Assembly: GCF_051014685.1 (NCBI RefSeq)
Contig: NC_135058.1
Span: forward strand, 13,642,811-13,706,810
Reading direction: 5' to 3'
DNA: 64,000 nt
DNA from: Ptiloglossa arizonensis
Taxonomy: Eukaryota > Arthropoda > Insecta > Hymenoptera > Colletidae
Translations under genes and position numbers: made by a program
Notes under the pieces: generated by a model
Databases searched by the model: none
Told to the model about the DNA's origin: nothing
What the model saw: the letters and a program-made list of their open reading frames with translations, nothing else
Shown: in pieces, positions 50,792 through 63,252 of the stretch
Layout of the letters: each line of letters starts with the position of its first letter
Numbering within the stretch: the stretch's first letter is position 1

Positions 50792-53034
50792 TGAATTTTC
50801 TTTTTATACTTTCTATTAATTACTTCCCTTTCAATTTTAATACAGTGAAAAATTGGTTGAATATTCAAAGTACCGGTGTACCGTAATATTTGAATAACGA
50901 AGAATTGTCGAAACAATCCGCAGCCAAGCACGCACGCGATACGAAGCAACAAGAAGGCACGACAGAAGGACAGAAATGGCCGATGGTTCCGACAGGTTGC
51001 GCGCGCAGCAAAGACAGAATGTTGTACTATAGACATCACCATTGTGTCTTACCCTTGGGTTATCATTATCGCTCTGTCTTCACCTACGTTCTGAATTATA
51101 GATAGACCAGACGGTGACACAGACGTCGAGAAATGATCGTCGGCCTAGCTGTCTTTGCTACAAAGGCAACGTAAACGGGAGATAGAATATGCATGCGGGT
51201 AATTGAGAGGGAGAACGAGCAAGAGCTGTTAATTTACGTCGGGATTTTTGTTTATACTCGCTTGAATATAAAATCGGAACCCCTGTTTTTATGTACGAAA
51301 GTGTACTCGTAAAATATCGGAGCGATTTAAATCTTCGACTTAAAAATTAAATCGCTCTACATTGTTAGTTCTTCGTATATAAAATCCATACGTTGCTACC
51401 TGCACTTTTTCGCAGATTACTATGCGCAAATCCTTTTCGAACACGTGCATACGTACATAGGAGAGAATATTTTCGTCAATTTTGTCGTCACAATAAAATC
51501 AATTCTTTTTAAATTCTTCCCCCGATACAATATTTTTCTCCCTTATAACGCGCGCTAAGTAACAATATTAATAAAATTGTAACGATACAAAAACGATACT
51601 CGTCACAAAATACACTCCTCGAGTCCAAAGACAAATTTCCGCCTCGAAACCGAGGATTGACAACTATCCGGGGTCGTTGTACCTCGCTTAAGAATATTTT
51701 ATAGGATTCTGCAAATTTACGAATTCGAACGATTACAAATCGATCGTTACCAATCGGAACTTTATTTCCGTTTTGCACATTTTCAATTACTGACCAAAGT
51801 ATTCTCAAAACTCGCCCTCGTCTCTGATCAAAATTCTTCCATATGTCTGAGTCTCCAGTCGTGTAACTTATGCTCACTGGAAGCAACGAGTCTTTCGTAA
51901 AAAAAAAAATAATAAAACAATCGTTCTCCACGTAACGAGAGAGGAGACCCCGGATACAAGTAAAGTCAGATTTCGAACGTTCGAGCCGCCCGGGCGTAGA
52001 AAAATTCATCTCGGATTAAGCGAATAAGATGAGAATCAACTGCGAGTACTCGCAGACCGGTGTACCCACGTCTGAGGAGAGCAAATTTGCCGAGCTTTCG
52101 TTCGTGGATGCGAATGTAAATCCGTTTCGAGGGAGTCGCGTAATTTGACGGGGAACCGGTCGCGCGTTACGGGGAGATCAAGTTGCGAATAAATCTCGGC
52201 TCATTGGACCACGTATACACAAAGTCGTCCACGATAAGACATCGCCCGTTTGCTTTACGACTCCTGAATGGGTTTCTGATTGAGAGAGGCCCGAGCAGTT
52301 TTATTTCCAACGGGGGAACGTAAAGCGACGCGAGGGATCGGGGAACCTCGCTACGGGGAGCCAGCAGGTAACGCGGAAGGAATAAAGTTAATCAGCCGAA
52401 CGGAGCGATAACGATAGTCGTAAGTTATTATTTCATGGATTCGTTACCGCGCAACGCGGCATTAAACGAACGTTACGTATCCTAGCGACACGCGCGATCC
52501 ACCGACCGGGTTAATGTCGCGCGAATGTTGCTCGACAATGGCGCGCGACCGTCTTTTCTTTTTTTCACCCCGAGCACGTTTCTCGTCGCGTTTCGATCTC
52601 GATGGAAAACGTAATTTTCGTTTCAATGTTTCGTCGACTGGTTGGAATTTAAATAATTGTCGCGAATACGGATTAATTGTTCAGTGGAAACTAATAATAG
52701 CAATCGTTGGTGCGACTTTAATCGAATATTTAGAAAAATTGAATTCGTATTTTCTTTTGTTATATAGTGATGGGCTCTCGTATCGGAGAAATAAATATTG
52801 GAAGAAATACCGGTGGAACGATCGGAATTCAAAGGTTTCGATTTATAATTTGAATTGTTTTCGGTGCACGAAAGTTTTGAATACAATGAATTCTTAACGC
52901 GTAGTGGCTCTCGCGCAATTATCGATCTCTTATCGAAGATCCGCTCGGGTTTCGCACAAAAGACACGACACTTGTTGCTGGGTGACCGTTCCTTTCATTT
53001 GTCAACGCCACGCGACGATGGAGGTTCGCGCGCA
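50792..53034. other. AT-rich non-coding stretch
   Basis: A 166-codon minus-strand frame (51509-52009) is the largest. It has no domain I recognise and sits in ordinary AT-rich DNA. No RNA or repeat was found. Confidence 0.5.
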
Positions 53035-53625
53035 ACTATGGAGGTTGCATTTTTCGAGATTCCATTTACCGAGGTTGCGTTTATCGAGATTCCATTGAAC
53101 AAAGTTGCATTTACCGAGGTTTCTTTCATCGAGGTTCCTTACGTCGAAAGTTGATAATCATTGACAATTTATTTATCCAGATCTCATTTATCGAGATATC
53201 ATTTATGGAAGTACCTTTCATCAAAATTTCATTTAGTCAGATTGCATTTATCGAGATTCCGTTTATCGAGGTCGATCTCATCGAGATTTCCATTTGTCAA
53301 CATTCCGTTTATCGAGGTTGCTTTCATCGAAACTTCATTTATCGATGTTTCCACGTATCAACGTTCCACTTATCGAGGTTCCCTTTCTTCGAGATTTCGT
53401 TCATCGATGTTCCAATCTATTAACATTTATCGAGGTTGCTTTCATCAAGATTTCCTTTATCGATGTTTCCACGTATGAACGTTCCATTTATCGAGGTTGC
53501 CTTCGTCGAAATTTCGTTCATCGATGTTCCAATCTATTAACATTTATCGAGGTTGATTTCATCGAGATTTCATTCGTCGATATTTCCCTTCATCAACATT
53601 CCGTTTACCGAGGTTCAGCCGTGTG
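53035..53625 (+). repeat. 15-bp minisatellite with longer compound units
   Basis: Variants of TTTATCGAGATTTCA and TTTATCGAGGTTGCT run head to tail for almost 600 bp, with small indels that shift the phase. A longer compound period of about 117 bp is seen where TCCAATCTATTAACATTTAT recurs (53411 and 53528). Fifteen bases are five codons, so several plus-strand frames stay open as pentapeptide-like repeats (FIEVA, FIEIP, FIEIS). They lack the A(D/N)LXX pattern of true pentapeptide-repeat proteins. Confidence 0.9.
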
Positions 53626-54365
53626 CAAAGATCTCCACGGGAATGGTGGTGAAATACGATCGGTTATCGGCACACGCGAACCTCGAAAGACGAGCGCCGT
53701 GCTGACGATCGTTAGCGCGTCATTGACCGACAGACACAAAGCCGCCTCGGCCGCGTAAACGTCCCCTTTACCTAGGAGTCGTGCACAAAACGCGAAAGAG
53801 AACCGCGCGAGCAGAAACCGCGGGACAAAGACGGACAGACGAGAACGCGCGCGAGGGGAGAAGAGACGACGACACTTACGCCTCCGCTGATATACGAAAA
53901 AAAGAAAGGATCGGCGCAGCCAGGATGCTCGCGTTTCTCTCTTTTTTTCTCTCTCTCTTTTTTTTTCCTCCCACTGACATTGGAGAGTGATTAAAAACTT
54001 GATCCCGCCGTGCCGCACCGTCTTTATCCGTTCCTCCTCTTCGTCTTTCGAGTTCGTCTCCGCTACCCCTCCCACGACCCACCACCTCGCTCTGTCTTCT
54101 TTCGTTTACGATATAGGAGAGCGGACAATATGGCGGAGTAATTGTTGTTCAGAGGGTAGAGCTGGCGGCGGGCGTCGCTGGAACAGGGGCAACGAAGGAG
54201 AGACGCTGAATCCGGGGAATCCCGTGAACGAGAGAGAGGGAAGAAGGTCCGATAGTGTCGGATTACCGCCGGTATTGTAAAGTCCAGACGTAGGGTAGAA
54301 AGAAGAAACGTAGGGCGAGGGGTGGGGGGTAGTACCGAGAAAGCATCGCGAGAGGGACGATAGCG

Positions 54366-54391
54366 GAGTGGTGGTGGTGGTGGTGGGGGGG
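54366..54391 (+). repeat. (GTG)n microsatellite
   Basis: Seven GTG/TGG-type triplets end in a G run. Confidence 0.85.
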
Positions 54392-54510
54392 TTAAAAGTA
54401 CGACGAACGGGGAAGACAGTTGGAAGGAGAGCAAGAAGAAGAAGTTATTAGAAATACCAAAAGAGAGTACAATACCACCTGCCTCGCGGTAAAAGAGTAA
54501 AGATCCGCCA

Positions 54511-54530
54511 AGGTAGGTAGGTAGGTAGGT
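54511..54530 (+). repeat. (AGGT)5 microsatellite
   Basis: Five perfect AGGT tetramers in a row. Confidence 0.9.
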
Positions 54531-55779
54531 TCGTCCTCGTTCCTAAACCACCCCGACACTCCCCTCGTCCTTTCACCCCCCGTCGTGACGTCCTGCAGCG
54601 AAGAGGAACGGTAGGCTTTCTTCGAGACGAAAGTCTCGGGTACAGTGGACGCGGAGAGACAGAGAAGAAGGGGACAGAGAGAAACAAAAAAAGAAAAAGA
54701 AAATACAAAAGGATGGTAGGAAAGGGGGAGCTGTATCTTGGCGCTTTCTTTATTTGCCGCGATTTATTTCGCGATGCGCACACGCGCGCGTGCACGGGAC
54801 GCCGCCGGTCGTTGGTAAACGATGGAGAGGGTGGAGAGGGGAGAGGGTAGACAGCCGAGCGGAAAAATGTGATATTCCCTGACAAATGGACGACGCCAGC
54901 GACTCGCTCTCCAACGGAGATCCACCTTTAAATGCGATTGTTTATTTCGTGCTCGATTTACCGCTAATACCAATTTGCGATATTTCGCGGCATCGGGCGT
55001 CCTTCTACCGTCTTCCACCTCCACTTCGACCACAGAGCGGTGGAGGGGAGGACGAGATCGACGCCCGTGATCGCTGGTACTAGTCTTCGGACAAGAAGGC
55101 GGGAAATTCGAATCGAAAGTGGACGCTGAACGAACCTTTATCGGGATGTTTCCAAAACGATGTGCCGCGACACACGTGTGCTTCAAACATCTTTATATTA
55201 TTACACTTTCGTTATATTTTTACAGAACGATTGCATATACACATCAGTGCCCAACGTCACTGTTTTGAACACTCAAATCGATACGAAAAGATAATTTCAC
55301 AGGTTCACACATATGTTAATTAAATATTCAAAATGTCTCGGTTTAAGGTCACTTGAAGGTCGCACAATGTTAGATCGATTCATCCATACCGATGTCGATT
55401 ACAGTGCACTGAAAAGATACGAGTTTCGACCTTGAAATCGTATCGAATGACCTTGGAAATCTCTCCAGAGACACGTTGTGCACTTACGAACACTTCGTCC
55501 GAGTAAATTTCCAAGGTCTCGGTGCATAAAGCTCGATCATCCCCGTTCTGCTTCGATAAACGAGGTTCCATCGTTCTCCATTCTTTCCAGCAACCCCCGC
55601 GTAGCAGCCACTGTATCTCGCGGGACACTTTGTACATTCATAAACACCCTCAGCGAGACTCGCGTGTAATTTTCCTGCGGGTCTCGCGTGTTTAATTCGC
55701 GCGACGTGCTCCCGCCTCGGAACTCGCGTTCGCTCGCTCGATCGTTCGCTCTGCGCGCGCGCGTGTGCGTTACTTCCGT

Positions 55780-55958
55780 GTCTCGTTAAGACGGTGTCAA
55801 CAAGTAGCCGAGGAGACGCGGTCGGGTGGAGTTGTTCGGGGATCTCGTCTTGGCGATAACAGCGTTGGAAAGTCGAGGCGGCGGTTCGCCTCGAGTATCC
55901 GCGACAATACTCGTGAAGCGGAAAGGACGAGACGGTAGGGTAGAGAGTCGGGGAGTCG
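55780..55958 (+). other. Possible 5' noncoding exon ending at a consensus donor
   Basis: GTCG/GTAAGTG at 55958/55959 matches the donor consensus well. The 180 bases before it are G- and CG-rich and follow a CG-dense stretch, as is common for first exons. No initiator, TATA box or acceptor fixes the 5' end, and no protein is recognisable. The start given is arbitrary. Confidence 0.2.
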
Positions 55959-56700
55959 GTAAGTGTGAAACGAGGGAAATCGTTCTTTTCGGAGATGGGG
56001 TGTTGCAGCTCGTCGTTGAAGGGCGAGAACCATGAAGAGGGAGGGTCGCAGGGGGTGGTTCGGGGGGGATGGATGAGATATCGACGGATAGGGAACGGTT
56101 AGAGACGGGGCGGTAATTGTTATCCGATAGAGAGCAACTGAAAGGGTTGCCGAAGGATGGATGTGACGTCACCGCGAACAGTTTCACCTATAATTGGATT
56201 TGTGATCGGCTCCGGTGCGCCTACGCTTCCGGTCGACGGGACGCCGCGCGAGAATGCATTATTTACGCGTCTCCGTCGAATTTGCGGCAACCGATAACAC
56301 CAATACTCGGCTATAATCGCGCGGTTACATGAATTCCTGAGCAGTCGGCGGTTGAGTGTTCGATCAGCGACGCGGGGGTGGTTGCCGGGGGGACGTTCGA
56401 TTCGCCCGCCGAGCCACGATGGGGGAAATTGTCTCGAGAGCCGGGACCACCGCCCGTTTCGTACCTACCGGTTGATATTCTTCAATTTTTTCAAATAATT
56501 TCACCGGAACTGGATACCAGCTCGCGAGTAGGCGTTCGCGTTATTTACCGAGCGCAGACGCGACAGGCAACGAATATTCGTTGGAAATGTAATTAAACTT
56601 TTGTTCGGGAGAACCTGTTGAATTCCGTTCGATGTAGACCCGGCGAACATTCTACACAATGCGACTTGGGGGATCGAGGTTTCCAATTAGGCCGGGTTCG

Positions 56701-59700
56701 GTCCTACGGAAGATTCTGGATTCGTTGTACAGGGCGGTTCAACATTGCGGGACGAAACTCGGTGAAGTATCGTATCGACGAAAATAATACGAGTGGAAGG
56801 GATGAACTCGGTGAAGAGTAGTTCAAACGAGGGACATAAGTGGCAATGGAACCCAACGAAGGTTCAGCGTGCGAATGGGACTCCTTCTCGATGGATTTCT
56901 CGCCTCGATTGTTGCACGTACATTGCAGTAATCGAGGTTCGAGAGATATCGTATATTTCTTCAATAATTGCAATACCGTGTTTTACTCTCCGACTGAGAA
57001 ATCTGCTTTTAAAATACAAAGAGTAAAATTTTGTAAATTTTCACGTAGATTGTACCGCGTTCACGGTACTGCCTTCCACTGTGCGTGCGAGAAATTTAAC
57101 GTAGTTTTGCACTTTTGAATTTTAATAATTCCGTGCACATCGAGACACTTTTACTTCTATGGCTGTAAACACGTTTATCATGTACCGGCGTGAAAAATTG
57201 TTGCGAAAACGTGTTTCGCGTGAAATTTGCATTACCAACGAAGTCACAGTTACAACACATTATAGTCGCGTGGCAGATATTCGCTAACAGTCTTTTCGGA
57301 TAATGCGAGCAATGTCGATTGTTATTAAATGTAATTAGTAGGAATCTAGATATCGTGTAATTCGAAACGATCGCGTTTGGTACAAAAGTTTCACGTCGAA
57401 CGAAATTTATTCCAATTATGAAACTTTAATTCCTCGAATGTTAATCTTTATGACACTGTTATCCTGCATATTATTATTGATCATTAGACCGATGTATTTC
57501 ATAATTGCCCCCGTGAAGAACGGTGGTTAAATATTTCGGATACAAACGACACTTTGGAATCACGTAAATTAACATTTATTATTTAATTGCAATTGGGCAT
57601 TCATTAATTCGTACTCATCCAGATTTATTTGTTAAATTATGTTACATAATTCCTTACGGAAAATCGAAAGTTAAATTTAAATTGTTTCGCTTCCAAAGAG
57701 AATAATCCTTCCCGATGTTATTTCAATTGGAAAGTTACATCGAATCGCGTAATTTTCCACATTTTCGATTCACCTTTACGTACACGATCACATCCTACTC
57801 TTTTACACCACGTATCTAAATTATTACGCGTATTACATGCATTCTTTTCACCCTTCGTGGTTGCAATTTTTAACGAAAGCGATAAATTTGTATCGATAGT
57901 TATTGCGTCGTAAAAAGCGAAGAATCGCGGAGAGATTAACGAATATAGTGTCTCTCCAATCTCCGATATCTCTGAGAACGCGAAACGCAATTACGGGCAA
58001 AGCCATAGCGCGATCGGTGGGGAAAGTTTTAATTACCGGTATCAATTCGCATAACTCTCGCGATACGCGGAGAATTCAAGGCTCCGTTAGACACGCAGAA
58101 CGAAGTTCCCGGCGCGTTGCATATCGGTGTACGTCAGCAATCGTTCCCGCCAAGTTTTAATTGCCGGTGTCTATTAATACGGGGATTACTGCAACAATAT
58201 CCGCCATTAATATCGACGATGTAAACGTTTTTCGAGTCCCACAGGCAGCGTTCGCGTGGACCGTTTCGAATATTTACACTCGCCGCTTAAATATTTGCGT
58301 CACGGTGTTTACCTTGTTCGAAACATTTTTCTTTTTTTTTCTCTCGTTTATTTGAGAATGGCTCGATGATTGGCTCGATTGCAAAAATAAATGTTTTTCG
58401 GCCAACTGAAGTGTACGAAGTGGAACACCGATACCGCCCGCGTTATAAAACTTTTTTTTCTACTCGACAATTATTTTTCAATTCCGTTTGCACACTTTTG
58501 GGATCCGTAAGCTTCAACGGTTTCCAATTTCAAGAGTCGCTCGTATATTTAATGATCACCCGTTGTACGCGGTGGATTGTCTTCTTGTAGCTATTATATT
58601 ATACTTCGTAGAATTTTTTCTTTTTATTATGTATATATATTAATTTTATTACTTATATAATTGTCATCGTTGAGTCGAGCTAGTTTTAGTAGAATATATT
58701 TAACGGTTTGGTATTTTGGTAGGTAATCGCATCAAAATATTATACACTCGTCGAATGTTCGTAGAAAGAGCTCGTGAAGAGAATTTCAAACGAAATTCAG
58801 AACGCGTTTACTCAGAAATAAATGAAAGAACTTTCAGTCAGAATGAATGCCAGATCATTCCAGTTCATCGGCTCGAATAAAAACCGCATGTTGCAACACA
58901 CCACGGTAAGAATCGTAATTTTAACATATTATCGCAAGAAACGCTCCAAGCTGCTAATAACAGTGATTCTAGAATCGAGCTTTGCCCATTAATAAGATAA
59001 ATTAGCCCCATTCAGGGTGGCTCTTCTAGTGTGCGTTTCGCCACTCTCGATCACCGATTTGACTTATCGTTACGTATGCAGAGAACACATTTCACACTGA
59101 TATGCTCCGTATTTGCGGCCACTGAATTGCACTGATTGTATTCTCATGCAAAATATGTCGTCCATAATGCCTGGACCCTGTTCCCCCTATATCTCCAATT
59201 ACAGCGCCCTGGCATAATTGTTATCGTGGACATTTTGCATCTTGGAATATCTTTCGAATCCCTGTCACTCTTCACGCCCAATTTGCAATATTTATTCAAA
59301 GAAACACCAACTGGAATACTGTTCAAATGCACCGTCAACTGGGTACCGACTTTAGTGTACAGAGAATAAAAATAGAGTCCCGTCTTGAGATGAATTTTAA
59401 TAAAAAATAATAATTAAATAGAATCGAGTCATCGAGTAGATTCTCTTTACTTATTTCACGAGAAAAATCGCATATTATACATTGCACACGAATCTTCGGG
59501 TAATTTCCTGTACGATCGCTTATGCATGAAGAAAATTAAAAAGATAAACGGTTTACCTTCAAGACTTCTAATTATTGTTTCCGTTTAGTGTAAAGAAAGC
59601 TGTCGATAATGACGAGCTTACAAAATCTCGTTACGATTTTCACCCCGACGCGACGAAACTTGTTTGTAGAAACAGAAGGGTTAATGTCGTTATCAGACCC

Positions 59701-60218
59701 TCGGTCTTCGCATCAAATATCGGCGGCCCAATCTTCTTCAGCCGTTAATAGGATCGAGGCCTTAATCAATCAGGCATGGCGCAATTAACGTAACCTTTTG
59801 ACAGCCGTTCCGTCCGAGATGAGAACACCTGACGTGGATTTCTTTAATCAGTCACTTTCGGAGATAGGGACGGCATAGGGACGAGGCGACATGAAAAATA
59901 GAGGAGAGAGACGAATGAGAAATAAGTTGAAACGCGAAATGAATCGCGCAAGTGAGACTGACAGGCAATTTTTTAATCATTGAAGGCCTCAGCTAACTGC
60001 AGACAAAGTCTGCGGAGATATCGCGGCAGACTTTTGCATAGAATAATGTAACTACTCCCGCGACTCGTCTGTACATAAATCAGCGTCTCGAAAATTGTTC
60101 AAGAGGCGATGCACTTTAAAATACACAAATCCAGTGTTTAGTTTTTCATTTTACAGCCGCATTTTTATTCGAAACCACGACGAAATATTCCTCGTATATT
60201 TTACGAGCGGAATAAAAA
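56701..60218. other. AT-rich non-coding stretch
   Basis: No gene or RNA was recognised. A 20-bp direct repeat, AAGTTTTAATTRCCGGTRTC, occurs at 58024 and 58152. Frames stay under 98 codons. Confidence 0.5.
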
Positions 60219-60238
60219 TTTCGTGTCGCGACACGAAA
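60219..60238. other. 20-bp perfect palindrome
   Basis: TTTCGTGTCGCGACACGAAA is a perfect inverted repeat without a spacer, centred on TCGCGA. It could be a dimeric protein-binding site or chance. Confidence 0.7.
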
Positions 60239-61305
60239 AATGTTGCTCCGTTTTCGATCAATATTTCACCGTGCAGTAATTTGTTGAAAATACTTCTTCT
60301 GTACCGAAATATAGTTAACCAGTTTGACGACAATGTCGTTGAAAAATTGGAACTTTTTTCAAATTTTAAACACGGTCAATCAAAATGAAACTACCCCTAA
60401 TTACACAAGAAGTAAAATTCAGAATTAACTTTCTCGAAGAATGGAAATTATTTCTGTACACTAGACGAAGATTACCTCAAACGGTTTCTCGTAGTTATTG
60501 TTAAGCAGTATTCCTATATATAGATGATCAAAGGGTTCCTAGATTATCCAATGGAAGAGTGATCAGCAGTTTAATCAGCAAATTAAAACGAAATTTTAGT
60601 CAAAAGAATTAGCAAGTAATAATCAATGGTATTGATTGGGTCGATCGTATTAAAATTTCGAAAATTGTAATCACATGGTTACGATCGGTTGTTTAAAATG
60701 TTATTCAATTCGTTGAGATCGATGAACGTTGCGCGTCGATAATTTCTATCGGAAGCAAGTTCGCGCGAATTCCCGAAAATACGCGAGCACCCTCTGTAAT
60801 ATAACGAACCATTACAGAGACGTCTTTCTCGCATTATCTGTCAGAGTCACGGCTCACTTTGTTCTCACCCTTCGGTTCCAATTCGTCCCTAATTTCAAGA
60901 TCGCGCCCGACAATTTGACTTTCTCGCTTTCCACTTATCCCGGTAGCTGCGAGGTAAATTACCGCTCATTTTTCTCCGTCATTTGAGCTCACCCTCGCGC
61001 AACTCTCACGGGCATAAACTTAAAACTCGAGGATACAAGGAGTCTTCTTTTATTTTCGGAGGTCTCTGCTCGACGACGAAAACGGCGACGAAGGGCAATG
61101 AAGCGCTATAGCCTGCGCGACGAGGCTACAAAGACGATTACCGAAGATTTACTTAGGAAGGAACGTAGTCGTAGATCTGGATGTCGGGGTCTATGTTGGC
61201 GGGAAATTCAAACTGTACGAATAATGAAAATAGACAATGGGTAAAAGTGATTCTACGGATCTTGGATTTTGACTAAACAATTTCACCAATAGACAATTCA
61301 ACCTG
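60239..61305. other. Non-coding stretch
   Basis: Nothing recognisable was seen. Confidence 0.5.
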
Positions 61306-61430
61306 GAAACAATGTTTTCCATTCCTGGCAAACTTAACCGAGAAGATGTTCTCCACTCGTGACAAACTTAACCGAAACAATGTTCTCCACTCGCGACAAA
61401 CTGAACCGTAGCAACGTTCTCCGTACGCTC
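61306..61430 (+). repeat. 34-bp tandem repeat, about 3.7 copies
   Basis: Units begin at 61306, 61340, 61374 and 61408, each a variant of GAAACAATGTTCTCCACTCG followed by CGACAAACTTAACC. The last copy is partial. Confidence 0.9.
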
Positions 61431-63167
61431 TAAAAATGCTACGCCCATTTCGTCTAAACGGTGTCAACGAAATGACGTTTTTCCAACATTAAGCGTAGAT
61501 TCGTCGGAACAACGTTATTCCGCCGGACAATTTGCGTTAGCAGTGGCACCGTGCAGAATAACAAGTCACTTGTTTGCAATTTCGCCGGTAATTTCGGATA
61601 CGCGAATTGAGGTAAGCATTTGAATGTGTCTCATTTTGGACGGTCACGCTAACAGAGAGATTTCATCATCAGCGCGTATTGTAGGCCGTCGGGAGTCGCG
61701 GGGGGCCCTGAATACGATTACGCTAAACACGTTATAGTGCCGCGGAATTTATTGGGATGAAATTCATTCGCCTTTCGTGCGCGCGGTCCAACTGTTCGCG
61801 CTCACCTTTTCGCGACCAACCATCGTCACGTTGGAAAAGGTGGTGTATCTCTTACGAACACGTTGGTACAATTTGAAGACGAACACTCGCGTGAAAAAGC
61901 AACGAACGAGCGCTTAATCTGAATTTACGAGGCACGGGGATCGCGCGGGGCTCGTCGCGGCGCCAAATGAAAGTATAACGCGACCGCGATCTTCGTTGGT
62001 CTTCCTGAAACTTAAATGAATTATGCAGCTTCTAATCTTCCCAACGAGGCAAACGCTGCGCGCGCGAGAGCGAGCGAGCGCACAACGAAATCCAACGGAG
62101 ACACGTTCCAGAGAGTTCCACGATTCAGTTCCCCGATTTAAGTCCCGGCTTCAGATTTTTAATTGGTATTTGTCGACCAGATTGTCATTTCAACACATTC
62201 GGCCCGGAAAATGTAATTTTACTGGTTAAACGTGAGAACTTCAAACCTCCGGTGAAACGTTCCACGATGGTGGGAAATTTCTGCACCGTACCGTGAATGA
62301 CAATTTTCCTGGAGAATCTTTTTATAGATGGAAACACTTTGTAAACGGAACTTTTAGTGTTTCTCCGTGGATGCGGTACACGTTTCGAAAATTTGGGCAC
62401 TTGGTTAAAATACCGACGCTCTTGTGCGGGCCAATTTGCGATACTCGAGAGAGTCGTTAATTTTAACAGTAAAGATTCGTTGAAAATGTTTCTTTGCGTG
62501 AGATTGACAGTGCTTCGAATTTATTATACACTTGTGTGCGACACGCTGTACGTTTGAAAATTTGCCGCGCTTTTGTGCGATACAGTTTCTACAAATATTT
62601 CTAGAGCATTCGTACAATCCATTGGGAGTATTACAATGTTTATTTATTTGTACAAGACGCTTTGTGTATTTAAAAATCTCTTTGTTTCGCGAGGTACATC
62701 GTGCACATTGGAAAACTTTGTCGCGACCGTGGAATACTCTTTGTGCTGAAAAATTCGTGCATTTACTGCTCAATGAACAAATTCAATCTTTCGCGTTAAA
62801 GAACAGTGGTTCAACGAATAATTGACAGTGAATTGAGAATACAAAGTAGTCGGGTAAACCTTGACTCGTTTCAAAAAATTGGACATCAACTACCACTTTA
62901 AATGCGATTACACGGAAAAGATGCACTTGAACAAATTTGTCCAAGATACGGAACACGGTAGGGAAAAGTTCCCACGGGGAGGTAAACGTGGATTTAGCAG
63001 CGACAACGTTAATAAATCTCTGGTAATTAGAAATAATGTACCAGCGAGATGAAATTGCCGGTGGGCTCGAGTCGGTCGGTTGATTCATTTTTTACGCCAC
63101 GCGAGCGTTAAGATCTTTTAGCGGCCCGATTATAAATGATTCGCGAAACCGGAGCACTCCGCTTCAA
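61431..63167. other. Non-coding stretch
   Basis: A plus-strand frame without stops (about 61406-61611) ends at GAG/GTAAGC, and a minus-strand GAAAAG/GTGAGC lies near 61806. Neither has a good acceptor, so neither is called an exon. A CG-rich run with GAGCGAGCGAGCGC lies at about 62055-62080. Confidence 0.45.
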
Positions 63168-63252
63168 ACTGTCATGTATATACATATATGTACATATATA
63201 TATATACGTACATATACATACGTATATTTATATATATATATATATGTATGTA
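63168..63252. repeat. (TA)/(CATA) compound microsatellite
   Basis: Alternating TA, CATA and TACG strings run for about 85 bp and include a run of about nine TA pairs. Confidence 0.9.

Larger units (their letters stand above)
53626..56700. other. CpG-rich, purine/pyrimidine-rich, promoter-like region
   Basis: About 3 kb is enriched in CG and in long G/A or C/T tracts. Simple repeats inside are GTG at 54366-54391, AGGT x5 at 54511-54530 and a purine run at 54650-54720. A CG run (GCGCGCGCGCGTGTGCG) lies at about 55755-55771. Frames of 123 to 156 codons on the minus strand are low-complexity. The composition recalls 5' ends of housekeeping or neural genes in insects, which is an inference. Confidence 0.4.

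Noticed and set aside
61406..61611. Open frame ending at GAG/GTAAGC
   Set aside because: The donor is excellent, but there is no convincing acceptor and the translated sequence has no recognisable pattern.
61807..61862. Minus-strand segment ending at GAAAAG/GTGAGC
   Set aside because: The frame is open (RYTTFSNVTMVGREK), but the upstream acceptor would have to be a TAAG or CGAG site without a clear tract.
62380..62770. Loose recurrence of TACACGTTTCGAAAATTT-like strings at 62380, 62546 and 62693
   Set aside because: The similarity between the strings is too patchy to claim a repeat by eye.
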